Source: Flavobacteriales bacterium
GTDB taxonomy: Bacteria; Bacteroidota; Bacteroidia; NS11-12g; UBA9320
DNA length: 64,000 nucleotides
Reading direction: 5' to 3'
Assembly (NCBI GenBank): GCA_020635355.1
Contig: JACJZW010000005.1
Coordinates: 127,801-191,800, forward strand
The position numbers and the translations under genes were made by a program. Under the pieces are notes generated by a model. It saw nothing but the letters and a program-made list of their open reading frames with translations, was not told the DNA's origin and made no database searches. Positions within the stretch are counted from its first letter, which is position 1, and the number at the start of each line of letters is the position of its first letter. This document shows positions 8,978 through 17,201 of this stretch, in pieces.

Positions 8978-10441
8978 TCAGTTGTATTCCCCCAACATAC
9001 TACCCAGCAGGTCGCTGAATTCTGTTCGGTGATCACCCAGTTTTCTGGATATGCGGGAATACTCGGCAAGGCCGTAGAGCACAAACTCCATCCAGAGATA
9101 GCGCTCCATGGTGCCGGTGTCCTTTTTGAATCGGTCTACCACCTCGGCCAAACCATCCACTAAATTTAATCCTTGGGCATATTCGCGATCACCGGATTGA
9201 AAGTCGAGGGTAAGTCGTTTATCCTTTTCAAACCACTCCGTGATGCGCTGAAACGGATCTTTATCGGCCTTGGCCGATTTCTCCACGGCTGGAAAGTGTT
9301 CGGCAAACAAACTGCGAATGGCCTTGGAGATGATGATGGAGGCCACATTAAACGGCCCTTCCTGTTCACCTTCATACACCATTTCAATCTTACCGGTTAT
9401 GCTGGGTATCACTCCAAACAAATCCGTGATGCGTACGCTGGTCTTTTTCTCGCCATTGATCAACGCCCTGCGCTCTGCGGCACTCACCAAATTCTCCATT
9501 GCCGAGATGCTCAAGCGGGCAGAAACACCGCTTTTATGATCAACGTATTCATTTTGGCGGGCTTCCACCACCAACTGTTCTACCAGATCGCGCAGCAGCT
9601 CGGGAATTTCAATCCTGGACGATTGATCTTCTGTGATTCGGGCCTCTTGTTTGGTAATGCTTTTAGCCACCTCCACCGACCTCGGGTAGTGGGTTAAAAT
9701 CTGACTACCAATTCGGTCTTTCAAAGGTGTCACAATACTCCCGCGATTGGTATAATCTTCGGGATTTGCGGTGAACACAAACTGAATATCTAGCGGCATT
9801 CTGAAGGCAAATCCTCGAATCTGGATATCACCCTCCTGTAATATGTTGAACAGAGCCACCTGAATCCTGGGTTGTAAATCCGGCATTTCATTCATGACGA
9901 AGATGCATCGGTTCGCGCGTGGAATAATGCCAAAATGAATCACGCGCTCATCGTTGTAGGCTAGTTTCTCGTTTACCGCTTTGATGGGATCTACATCGCC
10001 AATAAGATCGGCAACAGATACATCCGGTGTGGCCAGTTTTTCGACGTATCGCTCAGATCTATGTAACCAGTGTATGGGTGTTTCATCGCCCATTTTCTGA
10101 ATCAGATCAATCGCAAACCGGCTGATGGGATTCAGTGGATCATCATTTACCTCGGAACCATCCACCACGGGAATGTATTCATCCAGCAGATGGATAAACT
10201 GCCGCGCAATCCGGGTTTTGGCTTGTCCGCGAAGCCCCAGGAGATTGATGTCATGCCTACTCAACAAGGCCCGCTCAATATCTGGAATAACGGTATCTTC
10301 ATAACCCCAGATCCCTTCAAAAATGGGTTTCTTTTGTGCCAGACGATTCATCAGATTGCCCCTGATTTCATCGCGTATACTTTTGGATTGATAACCCGCT
10401 TGCTTGAGTTGTTTTAGATTTTTTATCGTGTGTATATCCAC
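8978..10441 (-). CDS. MoxR/Mg-chelatase-type AAA+ ATPase
   Basis: A 487-residue AAA+ protein resembling the ChlI/BchI and MoxR group. The P-loop reads GLRGQAKT (residues 69-76), with Ala in place of the usual Gly before Lys, and Walker B reads CIFVMNEMPDL (Asn184-Glu185) where Asp-Glu is usual. Sensor and arginine regions (FVFTANPEDYTNRGSIV, LKDRIG) are intact. It lies 5 bp downstream of the VWA gene, the standard MoxR-VWA pairing used in metal insertion or complex remodelling. No chlorophyll or cobalamin genes are near, so it is probably a chaperone-type unit rather than a true Mg-chelatase. Confidence 0.85.
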   Translation of the reverse strand: MDIHTIKNLKQLKQAGYQSKSIRDEIRGNLMNRLAQKKPIFEGIWGYEDTVIPDIERALLSRHDINLLGLRGQAKTRIARQFIHLLDEYIPVVDGSEVNDDPLNPISRFAIDLIQKMGDETPIHWLHRSERYVEKLATPDVSVADLIGDVDPIKAVNEKLAYNDERVIHFGIIPRANRCIFVMNEMPDLQPRIQVALFNILQEGDIQIRGFAFRMPLDIQFVFTANPEDYTNRGSIVTPLKDRIGSQILTHYPRSVEVAKSITKQEARITEDQSSRIEIPELLRDLVEQLVVEARQNEYVDHKSGVSARLSISAMENLVSAAERRALINGEKKTSVRITDLFGVIPSITGKIEMVYEGEQEGPFNVASIIISKAIRSLFAEHFPAVEKSAKADKDPFQRITEWFEKDKRLTLDFQSGDREYAQGLNLVDGLAEVVDRFKKDTGTMERYLWMEFVLYGLAEYSRISRKLGDHRTEFSDLLGSMLGEYN

Positions 10442-10446
10442 TTGAT

Positions 10447-11535
10447 TTAGACTCGTTTTCGTTTGTTGTTGAGGTAGTCGTGCATCACGAACGCACCCAA
10501 TTTATCCAATCCGCTATAAAAGGCCTTCCCACCAGCTGCTTCGGTAAACTCAGCGATGAATTGCCGAAGGTAGTTGTCCTGAGCAATCATAAAGGTGGTA
10601 AAACCAATGTGCTGTCGTTTGCACAGCATGGCTTCATGGAGGGTTCGGTTTACAATCTTTCGATCCAAACCAAAGCTATTTTTATAGTAATCCCCATGTT
10701 CTTTCAGGCAACTGGGCTTGCCATCGGTAATCATGAGAATTTGTTTATTGGGATTTTTCTTTCGTCGGAGAATATCCCGTGCGAGCTGAATCCCCGCTAC
10801 TGTATTGGTATGGAAAGGCCCCACTTCCAGATACGGTAAATCCTTGAGTTCAACCTGCCAGGCATCGTTTCCAAAAACGATGATATCCAGTGTATCCTTT
10901 GGAAAGCGGGTGGTGATGTATTCCGACAGCGCCATGGCCACCTTCTTGGCGGGCGTGATGCGATCTTCACCATACAGAATCATACTGTGGCTGATGTCGA
11001 TCATCAGGACGGAGCTTGTTTGCGTGAGGTGTTCGCGTTCGCGCACCACGAAGTCGTCAGACTGCATGGACCCATTGAGAAGATCCCCGGACCTACGTTG
11101 CATGTTTAACAGGCTTTCGGTGAGCGCAATGCGGTCCAAACTATCGCCGTACTGATACGACCGGGTATCCGGAAGCACTTCATCTCCCCGCCCGGTGGTT
11201 CCGGTTTGATGATTCCCCAAAGCGCCCTTCCGGATCTTTCCGAATATTTCTTCCAATGCCTGCTTGCGGATGTGCTGCTCCATCCGGGAAGTCATGATCT
11301 GCAGATCGTCTTGCGTTTGGAGGTAGCCTTTTTCTTCGAGGTCACGAATAAAATCACCCATGCCGTACTGGTTGTTGGTAAGGTTGTACTCGCGGTCCAA
11401 TTGGTTCATCCAATCCAGGGCCTCCGCCACATCACCACTGGTGTACACGAGCAACTCCTGAAAAAGCTTCAGCAATTGATCAAATGGATCATCGGATCCT
11501 TTCTGAAAAAATCGTTCGAAGGTGATGCTTCTCAT
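10447..11535 (-). CDS. VWA-domain partner of MoxR-type AAA+ ATPase
   Basis: A 362-residue cytoplasmic protein. The N-terminal 170 residues are helical and charged; the C-terminal von Willebrand A domain carries a complete MIDAS motif DISHS (Asp180-Ser184), plus the Thr and Asp regions (GPFHTNTVAG, ILMITDGKPS). With the downstream AAA+ gene (5-bp gap) it forms a two-gene unit in which the VWA protein binds the client and the ATPase drives remodelling. The client is not identified by neighbours. Known of the family: MoxR/VWA pairs; inferred: same operon and complex here. Confidence 0.85.
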   Translation of the reverse strand: MRSITFERFFQKGSDDPFDQLLKLFQELLVYTSGDVAEALDWMNQLDREYNLTNNQYGMGDFIRDLEEKGYLQTQDDLQIMTSRMEQHIRKQALEEIFGKIRKGALGNHQTGTTGRGDEVLPDTRSYQYGDSLDRIALTESLLNMQRRSGDLLNGSMQSDDFVVREREHLTQTSSVLMIDISHSMILYGEDRITPAKKVAMALSEYITTRFPKDTLDIIVFGNDAWQVELKDLPYLEVGPFHTNTVAGIQLARDILRRKKNPNKQILMITDGKPSCLKEHGDYYKNSFGLDRKIVNRTLHEAMLCKRQHIGFTTFMIAQDNYLRQFIAEFTEAAGGKAFYSGLDKLGAFVMHDYLNNKRKRV

Positions 11536-11698
11536 ACCGGATAAAGTTAAAACCGATCGCGGAATTATTTGTTCGTGCAGCGGATTAAGAATTCACCGCC
11601 AACCCAGTCTGTAAACCATGTGTCATAAGAACTGTAAGGTATAGAAAATCAGCCTATTCTGAATTACATTTACGACAAACCTCAAAGCACCTTTTTAT

Positions 11699-11872
11699 AT
11701 GAACCTGGCCTGTCCAAATTGTCATCATCATCGATTCGAAGTCAAACCGGTCACCGGTAATCGATTGTTGAATCGGGTGGAGAAGATTCTGGTGTTTGTG
11801 GGTTTGCCTGCCAATTGGTTTAGCAACATTTTGATGCGTTGCAAGACCTGCAAGTATTATTGGCGAGCGTAA
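11699..11872 (+). CDS. 57-residue zinc-ribbon-like small protein
   Basis: A short ORF starting ATG at 11699 and ending TAA at 11872. It has two Cys pairs, CPNC (Cys5, Cys8) and CKTC (Cys48, Cys51), the spacing of a small zinc ribbon, with an HHHR stretch after the first pair and a basic/aromatic tail (KYYWRA). The two knuckles argue for a real Zn-binding protein rather than chance. It stands alone between a minus-strand operon and an AT-rich patch. Function unknown. Codon content is consistent with the neighbours, but the short length limits confidence. Confidence 0.6.
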   Translation: MNLACPNCHHHRFEVKPVTGNRLLNRVEKILVFVGLPANWFSNILMRCKTCKYYWRA

Positions 11873-11901
11873 CCCCAACCGCGCAACTGCGTGTTCGATC
11901 T

Positions 11902-11933
11902 GATCGGAATCCGATCTTACCGTTTAATTTTTT
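11902..11933 (+). terminator. Possible terminator after the zinc-ribbon gene
   Basis: A short perfect palindrome (GATCGGA A TCCGATC, 11902-11916) is followed about 11 bases later by T6. The separation between stem and T-run makes it a weak candidate. Confidence 0.25.
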
Positions 11934-12041
11934 CTATTTCCGTTTGGAGTTTTTTTACCCGACTTAGCATTACACCCGCCATAGGCGACTGACTGAACCT
12001 GCTGATTTGGCTTCAATTTTGGCAATAAATTTCGTAGTGCT

Positions 12042-12692
12042 TCATTTCAGTCGTTCCAACTTCAGCATACTGCTCGTACCAATATTGTCTTGTAAATGAA
12101 CAATGCCATAATCAAAATTAAAATGGGCAATTGTGTTTCCCAATTTCTCGGTAGTATTATAACGACCAATACTATTGTATAGGCCTTTGGAATAATCTCC
12201 TGTGATTTTATAAATCAAAATGTCTTCTAATGAATGACAGTCATAGAACATTCCAGTCTCAAGAGAAATCGAATCAGCAAACGCGTTTAATTGATGCCTA
12301 TCCATTAACGCGTGGTCATTCGTAAACATGAACAACTGACTTATCACGTCATGAACTACCTCTAATACGAACGTATGACTACCATCTTCGGCAATGTAGG
12401 GTATACTCGTCCGCGCGTACCTAATGTGTGCGGTATCACAAAAATCAAATTTCAAAAAATCGTGTTTGACCGCAGTTCTTATATAGTCCACTGAATCAAC
12501 TTGACCATTCATAGTTCTGCGAAAACTTAACACATCAAATTTCAAACACGACTCTATGATTGGTTCATTTTCCGGCATAGGTCTGATGTCATCTGAACAT
12601 AAAGAAGGAGGATCATTGTCTTTGCAACCCAAAATAGACACCAGGCAAATTAATAATGGATGCAGAAACAGGCACTTGAAGAGGAAGCGCAT
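12042..12692 (-). CDS. Hypothetical lipoprotein, AT-rich
   Basis: A 216-residue protein. I chose the ATG at 12692, which yields a signal peptide with lipobox (MRFLFKCLFLHPLLICLVSILGC, written here in pieces: MRFLFKC..., ...LVSILGC, Cys23); in-frame ATGs at 12725 and 12749 would place extra residues before it. The mature part contains several Cys and His residues, no motif I recognise, and ends with a strand-rich segment. It is clearly more AT-rich than genes before 11.6 kb or after 14 kb. It lies downstream of repeat copy 1 in an otherwise featureless context. Function unknown. Confidence 0.6.
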   Translation of the reverse strand: MRFLFKCLFLHPLLICLVSILGCKDNDPPSLCSDDIRPMPENEPIIESCLKFDVLSFRRTMNGQVDSVDYIRTAVKHDFLKFDFCDTAHIRYARTSIPYIAEDGSHTFVLEVVHDVISQLFMFTNDHALMDRHQLNAFADSISLETGMFYDCHSLEDILIYKITGDYSKGLYNSIGRYNTTEKLGNTIAHFNFDYGIVHLQDNIGTSSMLKLERLK

Positions 12693-12770
12693 ACATTTAA
12701 CGTGATTGAACGAAGCTTTTACCATTATCAAGTGATGATAAATAAGCACAGGTTAGCGAATATAGATCAT

Positions 12771-12907
12771 ACGATCGGTCACTCGGCGTAGTGTTCAATC
12801 CGCCAAAGGCGGATGACTACGTCGACTTATGATGATATGCGTAAATGGTTTAAACTAACCCGTAATCATCCTACACGCTGGCCGGGCTAAGACGACGGAA
12901 AGTATCG
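12771..12907 (-). repeat. Structured direct repeat, copy 1
   Basis: About 137 bp. Positions 12779-12835 are identical (57 bp) to 13329-13385 in copy 2; the rest is similar with scattered changes. Internal structure: ATCCGCC-AAA-GGCGGAT hairpin at 12798-12814 nested near a 9-bp pairing between 12811-12819 and 12863-12871 (one wobble in this copy). Ends carry CGATC...ATCG. It begins 9 bp after the stop of the 129-residue gene on the minus strand. Confidence 0.85.
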
Positions 12908-12916
12908 TTTTCATAC

Positions 12917-13306
12917 TTAAACCAAGAGTATCCCTTTTGCTTGTTCCCAAGTCAGTGCTTCTTGCCTGTCTTCAATGATGATTTTTCTTCCTCCAATCCG
13001 CTCTGCAACATTCATTAAAATCCTTCTTTCAGTTGGGGATAGCCCACCATCAGTAAAGTCCAACTGCTGGACAACAATGTTAAGCGGAGGATTTAGCAAA
13101 CCCCAAAACTTACCTCTTACAAGTTGTTCAAGCGAACTTTTCAACATCCGTTCAGCTTCTTCAAAATCGGCAATTACCAGACGCTCACTAGAGAAATTAC
13201 CTTTCACAGTTTCTGAAACCTCTGCTGAAAGGTCAAGCCGAACCATCTCAATTTGATTGATGTAAAACTTGATGTAAACAGGGATTGGTCGGAACGGGTT
13301 TCTCAT
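12917..13306 (-). CDS. Hypothetical 129-residue protein bracketed by repeats
   Basis: No signal peptide, membrane segment or Cys. The sequence alternates strands and charged helices (SSERLVIADFEEAERMLKSS, then NPPLNIVVQQLDFTDGGLSPTERRILMNVAE and RKIIIEDRQEAL), reading as a compact soluble alpha/beta protein; I do not recognise the family. The reading frame fills almost exactly the space between the two structured repeats: 18 bp from copy 2 to the start, 9 bp from the stop to copy 1. That cassette-like fit, with AT-richer composition, suggests recent or mobile arrival, but this is inference. Confidence 0.65.
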   Translation of the reverse strand: MRNPFRPIPVYIKFYINQIEMVRLDLSAEVSETVKGNFSSERLVIADFEEAERMLKSSLEQLVRGKFWGLLNPPLNIVVQQLDFTDGGLSPTERRILMNVAERIGGRKIIIEDRQEALTWEQAKGILLV

Positions 13307-13324
13307 TCGGTTTTACTTTTTACA

Positions 13325-13460
13325 ACGATCACTCGGCGTAGTGTTCAATCCGCCAAAGGCGGATGACTACGTCGACTTATGATGACTTGCGTATTTGGTT
13401 GGACTATCCTTTAGTCATCCTGCACATTGGCTGGGCTAAGACCACGGGAAGTTAGGATCG
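13325..13460 (-). repeat. Structured direct repeat, copy 2
   Basis: About 136 bp, same orientation as copy 1 and 550 bp away. Contains the ATCCGCC-AAA-GGCGGAT hairpin (13348-13364) and a perfect 9-bp long-range pairing GGATGACTA (13361-13369) with TAGTCATCC (13412-13420). Ends are CGATC and GATCG, a 5-bp inverted terminal match. It starts 24 bp after the stop of the upstream membrane-protein gene. Confidence 0.85.
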
Positions 13461-13484
13461 ATTAAGGTTTAGACAAAGAGACCA

Positions 13485-13931
13485 TTATTTTTTCCCGTAA
13501 AACCAATTTGATCCAATGATCAAAGCAATCCAAAGGATAAAGTTGCATACTACAAATACAAGTTGAAATCTAAGGATGGAAAAAAATCTTGAGTCACCAG
13601 GGATCAAAGAAAAAAGAATTAAGTGTGTAGTATTGGTATGAACGATTCTGATAGTCAGCATAAAAACTGCTCCCCAAACAATCATTGCTAAAACAAGTGA
13701 AAAGAGACCTCTAGTTCGTAAACATTTCTTGAAAAAGGTGAAGTTCATTGCAAACCATCCAAGGATAACTCCAATCAACATTCCTTCAGGAGCCAACGAA
13801 AATGCATAAGCAATACCAATGCCTAGTACCAAGGGAACAATGAAATTGGTAATGCCTAGAAGAACAGCTAAAATTATCTGCCTGGGTAATCTGCACAGTT
13901 TGAAAGCAGCATTTCCACCATCACCACTCAT
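13485..13931 (-). CDS. Small multi-pass membrane protein, unknown
   Basis: A 148-residue protein with about four hydrophobic spans (IILAVLLGITNFIVPLVLGI, GMLIGVILGWFAMNFTFF, LVLAMIVWGAVFMLTI, LVFVVCNFILWIALII). The frame opens at 13952, but the ATG at 13931 is preferred: it overlaps the stop of the DUF4468 gene by 11 nt, pointing to coupled translation. No family recognised. AT-rich like the next two genes downstream on the minus strand. Confidence 0.6.
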   Translation of the reverse strand: MSGDGGNAAFKLCRLPRQIILAVLLGITNFIVPLVLGIGIAYAFSLAPEGMLIGVILGWFAMNFTFFKKCLRTRGLFSLVLAMIVWGAVFMLTIRIVHTNTTHLILFSLIPGDSRFFSILRFQLVFVVCNFILWIALIIGSNWFYGKK

Positions 13932-14472
13932 CCTTCTTCTCAGCCTCACCAACCTTCATGTAATTTTCCAAATTTTCGGTTAAATCATCAAAATACTGAG
14001 CGGTTTGGGTGATGTAGGACGTGAAGAGCTCTTTGTTGTAATTGGATTGGGTGGAATCAGACCATTTGCTCACATCATAATAGGATGGTTGCTCCCAACG
14101 GATGCGATCAATGATGTACCGGCACTTTCCCTCTTTGGCCTGGATGGTAATTTGATAGGCCACAAATCCTCCGGTATTCTGAAGGTTGCCTTTCTTATCC
14201 GGTGCCTGTAGTTTGAAGCGAGCCTTACCGGAAAACTCCCCCGTTGCCTTGTCCTGTGTTTTGAGAACGCCGGTTGGATTGACATAGAATTTGTTCACCC
14301 AGGCAATTCCCCGGTCGTACAGATCATCGGCCGACACACCACTTACGGTAATCACCTCTTTGTAGGATGCCATTCCGGTGTCAGGATCCAATGGAATTTC
14401 GTTATCCGGCAGGGTAAATGCCGAGAGAAGTACAAAGCCCAGAAGCGAAAAGGTCAGAAAAATGCGTGTCAT
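13921..14472 (-). CDS. DUF4468 (TBP-like fold) secreted protein
   Basis: A 183-residue protein with a signal peptide (MTRIFLTFSLLGFVLLSAFT). The mature part matches the DUF4468 pattern: YKEVITVSGVSADDLYDRGIAW, a TGEFSGKARF segment, then YQITIQAKEGKCRYIIDRIRWE. The family has a TBP-like fold and is widespread in Bacteroidota periplasm, with no established biochemical role. Its end overlaps the small membrane-protein gene. Confidence 0.82.
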   Translation of the reverse strand: MTRIFLTFSLLGFVLLSAFTLPDNEIPLDPDTGMASYKEVITVSGVSADDLYDRGIAWVNKFYVNPTGVLKTQDKATGEFSGKARFKLQAPDKKGNLQNTGGFVAYQITIQAKEGKCRYIIDRIRWEQPSYYDVSKWSDSTQSNYNKELFTSYITQTAQYFDDLTENLENYMKVGEAEKKDEW

Positions 14473-14574
14473 GATTCGTATTTTTAGGTGGTGAAATTAC
14501 CGGATTAACGATAAAACTTTCCACTCTATTCCGTCAAATTCCAAAACGTAAATCAATCCGCCCTCTATGCCCCT

Positions 14575-14582
14575 TATCTTTG
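14575..14582 (+). promoter_or_regulatory. -7 box 4 nt before the ACP phosphodiesterase-like gene
   Basis: TATCTTTG, a perfect TAnnTTTG match, ends four bases before the GTG start. If used, transcription would begin at or just inside the start codon (leaderless). Confidence 0.5.
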
Positions 14583-14586
14583 TCCG

Positions 14587-15237
14587 GTGAACTTTCTCGC
14601 GCATTACTACTTTGATCAACGGCCGGGTGAACCATACCACAACCTGGGTCTTCTCTTCCCGGATCTGTTTCGAAATTTTATCCGTGGTGGTCGGTTAAAG
14701 GTCAATGAACTAACCGCCGATTTTGAGGAAGGACACGCTCTGATCAACGGCTGCCTGCAGCATATTTCCAGCGACAAACTCTTTCACAACTGGGATGGCT
14801 TTCATGCCTTGATGGATCTGGTGACCTCGGATTTGCGTCAATCAGGTCACACCATTTCGAAGGACTGGTTTATTGCGCATATTCTTTCAGAACTTGTGAT
14901 TGATGAATACCTGGCGCGCACACATGAGCGGCTGGCTACTGAATTGTACACGGACTTCGAGCAGTTGGAATTAAACAAACTCCAGCAATTCTTTGAGGGT
15001 AATGAATTAGCTAACTTCGAACAGTTTGAGCGTGGTCTCGACCGCTTCATGGAAGTTCGCTACCTGGAGAAATATCAGGATAGCGCAAGTATTCTGTATG
15101 CCCTCGGCAGGATTTGTACGAAAGTGAACCTACCGGCGTTTACGGAACAGCAGCAGGTAGTTTTGGGTCACACCATTGATCGGCTGCTGGCAGAGATGCC
15201 CGTAAAACTGAATGAATTAAAAGCGTTGCTTGAATGA
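14587..15237 (+). CDS. Acyl carrier protein phosphodiesterase-like protein (DUF479)
   Basis: A 216-residue helical protein whose N-terminus (NFLAHYYFDQ...GLLFPDLFRNFIRGG) matches the AcpH/DUF479 family, including FLAH near the start and PD in the second helix. AcpH removes the 4'-phosphopantetheine arm from ACP. Several family His/Asp positions are present (FHNWDGFHALMD), but similarity to true AcpH is moderate, so activity is uncertain. GTG start, chosen because FLAH lies at the very N-terminus of the family. Its TGA overlaps the ATG of the PorV-like gene. Confidence 0.72.
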   Translation: MNFLAHYYFDQRPGEPYHNLGLLFPDLFRNFIRGGRLKVNELTADFEEGHALINGCLQHISSDKLFHNWDGFHALMDLVTSDLRQSGHTISKDWFIAHILSELVIDEYLARTHERLATELYTDFEQLELNKLQQFFEGNELANFEQFERGLDRFMEVRYLEKYQDSASILYALGRICTKVNLPAFTEQQQVVLGHTIDRLLAEMPVKLNELKALLE

Positions 15238-16331
15238 ATGGATTGAAAACTTTTGGGCTGATGATGTTGGCGTTGGGCACCTCCACATGGGCGTGTGGCC
15301 AGAGCACTCCCAAATATTCCAATGAATTTCTATCGGTTGGTGTGGGCGGAAAGGCCTTCGGAATGTCCCATGCCGTGGTGGCTAGCGTAGACGATGTAAC
15401 CGCAGCCTACTGGAATCCGGCTGGTTTGGTAAACATCGAAGACAACATCCAGCTGTCCTACATGCACACGAATTACTTTGCCGGAATCGCCAATTACGAT
15501 TACGGTGGGCTGGCGTTCAAAGCCGGCGATAAAGGGGCGATGGGTGTTTCGTTTATCCGAATGGGGGTAGACGGTATTCCCAACACCCTGGATTTGTTCC
15601 GAAACGGTCAAATTGATTACGACCGAATCACCGAATTCTCGGCCGTTGATTACGGCTTCCTCTTCAGTTATGCTCAAAAGCTGGCGAAGGAAGGATTGAG
15701 TTTCGGTGGAAGCGCAAAAATCGTTCACCGAAAAGCAGGCCAATTTGCCAAATCCTGGGGTTTCGGGATTGATGCCGGCTTTCAGTACAAAACCACGAAC
15801 GATTGGAAATTTGCGGCCATGGCACGGGATGTAACCTCCACCTTCAACGCCTGGAGTTTCAACTTCACCGATGCAGAAAAGGAAGTACTCACACAAACCG
15901 GAAACGATATACCCAGGAACTCCCTCGAAATTACCTTGCCCAAAATCATCATTGGTGCGGCCAAACATCTCGATTTTGGCGATCGCATTTCACTGGATGC
16001 CGAATTGGATGTAGATATTTCCACCGATGGTAAACGCAACGTTCCAGTTAAAACCGATGTCTTTAGCATGGATCCACATCTGGGGATTCAGGCGGGATAC
16101 ATGAAGGTGGTTTACCTCCGAACGGGTATTGGTAGCTTTCAGCAGGTATATGACATCGATCAAAAAGAAAGCTGGACCTTTCAACCCAACATCGGACTTG
16201 GAGTAAACCTGGAAAAATTTGCGCTGGATTACGCCATGGCCAATGTTGGTCAGGTTGGCGTGGCCAATTATTCCCACGTATTCTCCATTCAGTTTAAGAT
16301 TAACTCCAAGGTAGACAGTGAGCCGGAATAA
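15234..16331 (+). CDS. PorV/PorQ family outer-membrane protein
   Basis: A 365-residue protein with signal peptide (LMMLALGTSTWACGQS). The mature N-terminus (YSNEFLSVGVGGKAFGMSHAVVASVDDVTAAYWNPAGL) is the diagnostic PorV/PorQ pattern, like FadL-type barrels. PorV and PorQ shuttle or retain type IX secretion cargo at the outer membrane. Start overlaps the preceding stop (ATGA). The rest of the T9SS machinery is not adjacent, apart from the PorE-like protein near 45 kb, so PorV versus PorQ versus paralog is undecided. Confidence 0.85.
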   Translation: MNGLKTFGLMMLALGTSTWACGQSTPKYSNEFLSVGVGGKAFGMSHAVVASVDDVTAAYWNPAGLVNIEDNIQLSYMHTNYFAGIANYDYGGLAFKAGDKGAMGVSFIRMGVDGIPNTLDLFRNGQIDYDRITEFSAVDYGFLFSYAQKLAKEGLSFGGSAKIVHRKAGQFAKSWGFGIDAGFQYKTTNDWKFAAMARDVTSTFNAWSFNFTDAEKEVLTQTGNDIPRNSLEITLPKIIIGAAKHLDFGDRISLDAELDVDISTDGKRNVPVKTDVFSMDPHLGIQAGYMKVVYLRTGIGSFQQVYDIDQKESWTFQPNIGLGVNLEKFALDYAMANVGQVGVANYSHVFSIQFKINSKVDSEPE

Positions 16332-16358
16332 ACGCTGTACCTTGCACACGTGGATCAA

Positions 16359-17201
16359 ATGAAAACTGCTGTTATTGGAGCCGGAGTCATGGGAGCTGGC
16401 ATTGCTCAGGTATTTGCCCAAGCCGGTCATTCGGTTATTCTCTATGATGTAAACCCCGATAGTGTTCACAAGGCGCTCGGACTCATTGAGAAAAACCTCA
16501 ATAAAGGAATTGAATTGGGAAAGGTATCTGTGGAAGACAAGTCGGCATGTCTGTCGAACATCTCCACCACAGATTCTCTCATCTCCATTCAAGCCGATCT
16601 GATTATTGAAGCGATCGTGGAACGGCTGGACGTCAAGGTGGAGCTGTTCAAAACCCTGGCGGCCAACAATGCCCCGGATTGCATCCTGGCCACCAACACC
16701 TCATCCATTCCCATCACTCAAATTGCTGCGGCCATTCCCAACCCGGAACGCGTAGTGGGCATCCACTTCTTCAATCCGGCTCACCTGATGAAACTGGTGG
16801 AGATTGTGAGTGGAGCGCATACCAACGACAGCGTAGCTCAACGCGCCTACGATTTTGCCGCCAAATTGGGTAAAACACCCATCATGGCGAAAGATGCACC
16901 CGGCTTTATCGTGAATCGGGTGGCCCGACATTATTATGTGGAGGGTCTAAAAACACTGGAAGAGAAGGTAGCCAATTTTGATGCCATTGATCGGTTGTTG
17001 GAAAGCAGCGGTTTTCGCATGGGCCCATTCCGACTCATGGATTTGATTGGCGTTGAAACCAATTTTTCGGTGACAGAATCCATGTACAACCTGTTTTATC
17101 AGGACGGAAAATTCCGACCCAGTCGGATTCAAAAGCAAAAGGTGGATGCCGGTCACTTTGGTCGGAAAACCGGAAAAGGATTTTATACCTACAACACGTG
17201 A
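16359..17201 (+). CDS. 3-hydroxyacyl-/3-hydroxybutyryl-CoA dehydrogenase
   Basis: A 280-residue NAD-dependent enzyme. The Rossmann GAGVMG motif is at residues 7-12, the catalytic His lies in VGIHFFNPAHLMKLVEIV, and the C-terminal helical domain ends with RPSRIQKQKVDAGHFGRKTGKGFYTY, typical of the family. It oxidises 3-hydroxyacyl-CoA to 3-ketoacyl-CoA in fatty-acid or butyrate metabolism. ATG 16359 preferred over the GTG at 16350. GTG start of the next gene overlaps its stop. Confidence 0.93.
   Translation: MKTAVIGAGVMGAGIAQVFAQAGHSVILYDVNPDSVHKALGLIEKNLNKGIELGKVSVEDKSACLSNISTTDSLISIQADLIIEAIVERLDVKVELFKTLAANNAPDCILATNTSSIPITQIAAAIPNPERVVGIHFFNPAHLMKLVEIVSGAHTNDSVAQRAYDFAAKLGKTPIMAKDAPGFIVNRVARHYYVEGLKTLEEKVANFDAIDRLLESSGFRMGPFRLMDLIGVETNFSVTESMYNLFYQDGKFRPSRIQKQKVDAGHFGRKTGKGFYTYNT

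Noticed and set aside
8978..11535. Magnesium chelatase for chlorophyll synthesis
   Set aside because: No other pigment or cobalamin genes nearby; the MoxR/VWA chaperone reading is simpler.
12771..13460. Formal integron with attC sites
   Set aside because: No RYYYAAC/GTTRRRY core sites and no integrase are seen; kept only as a cassette-like observation.
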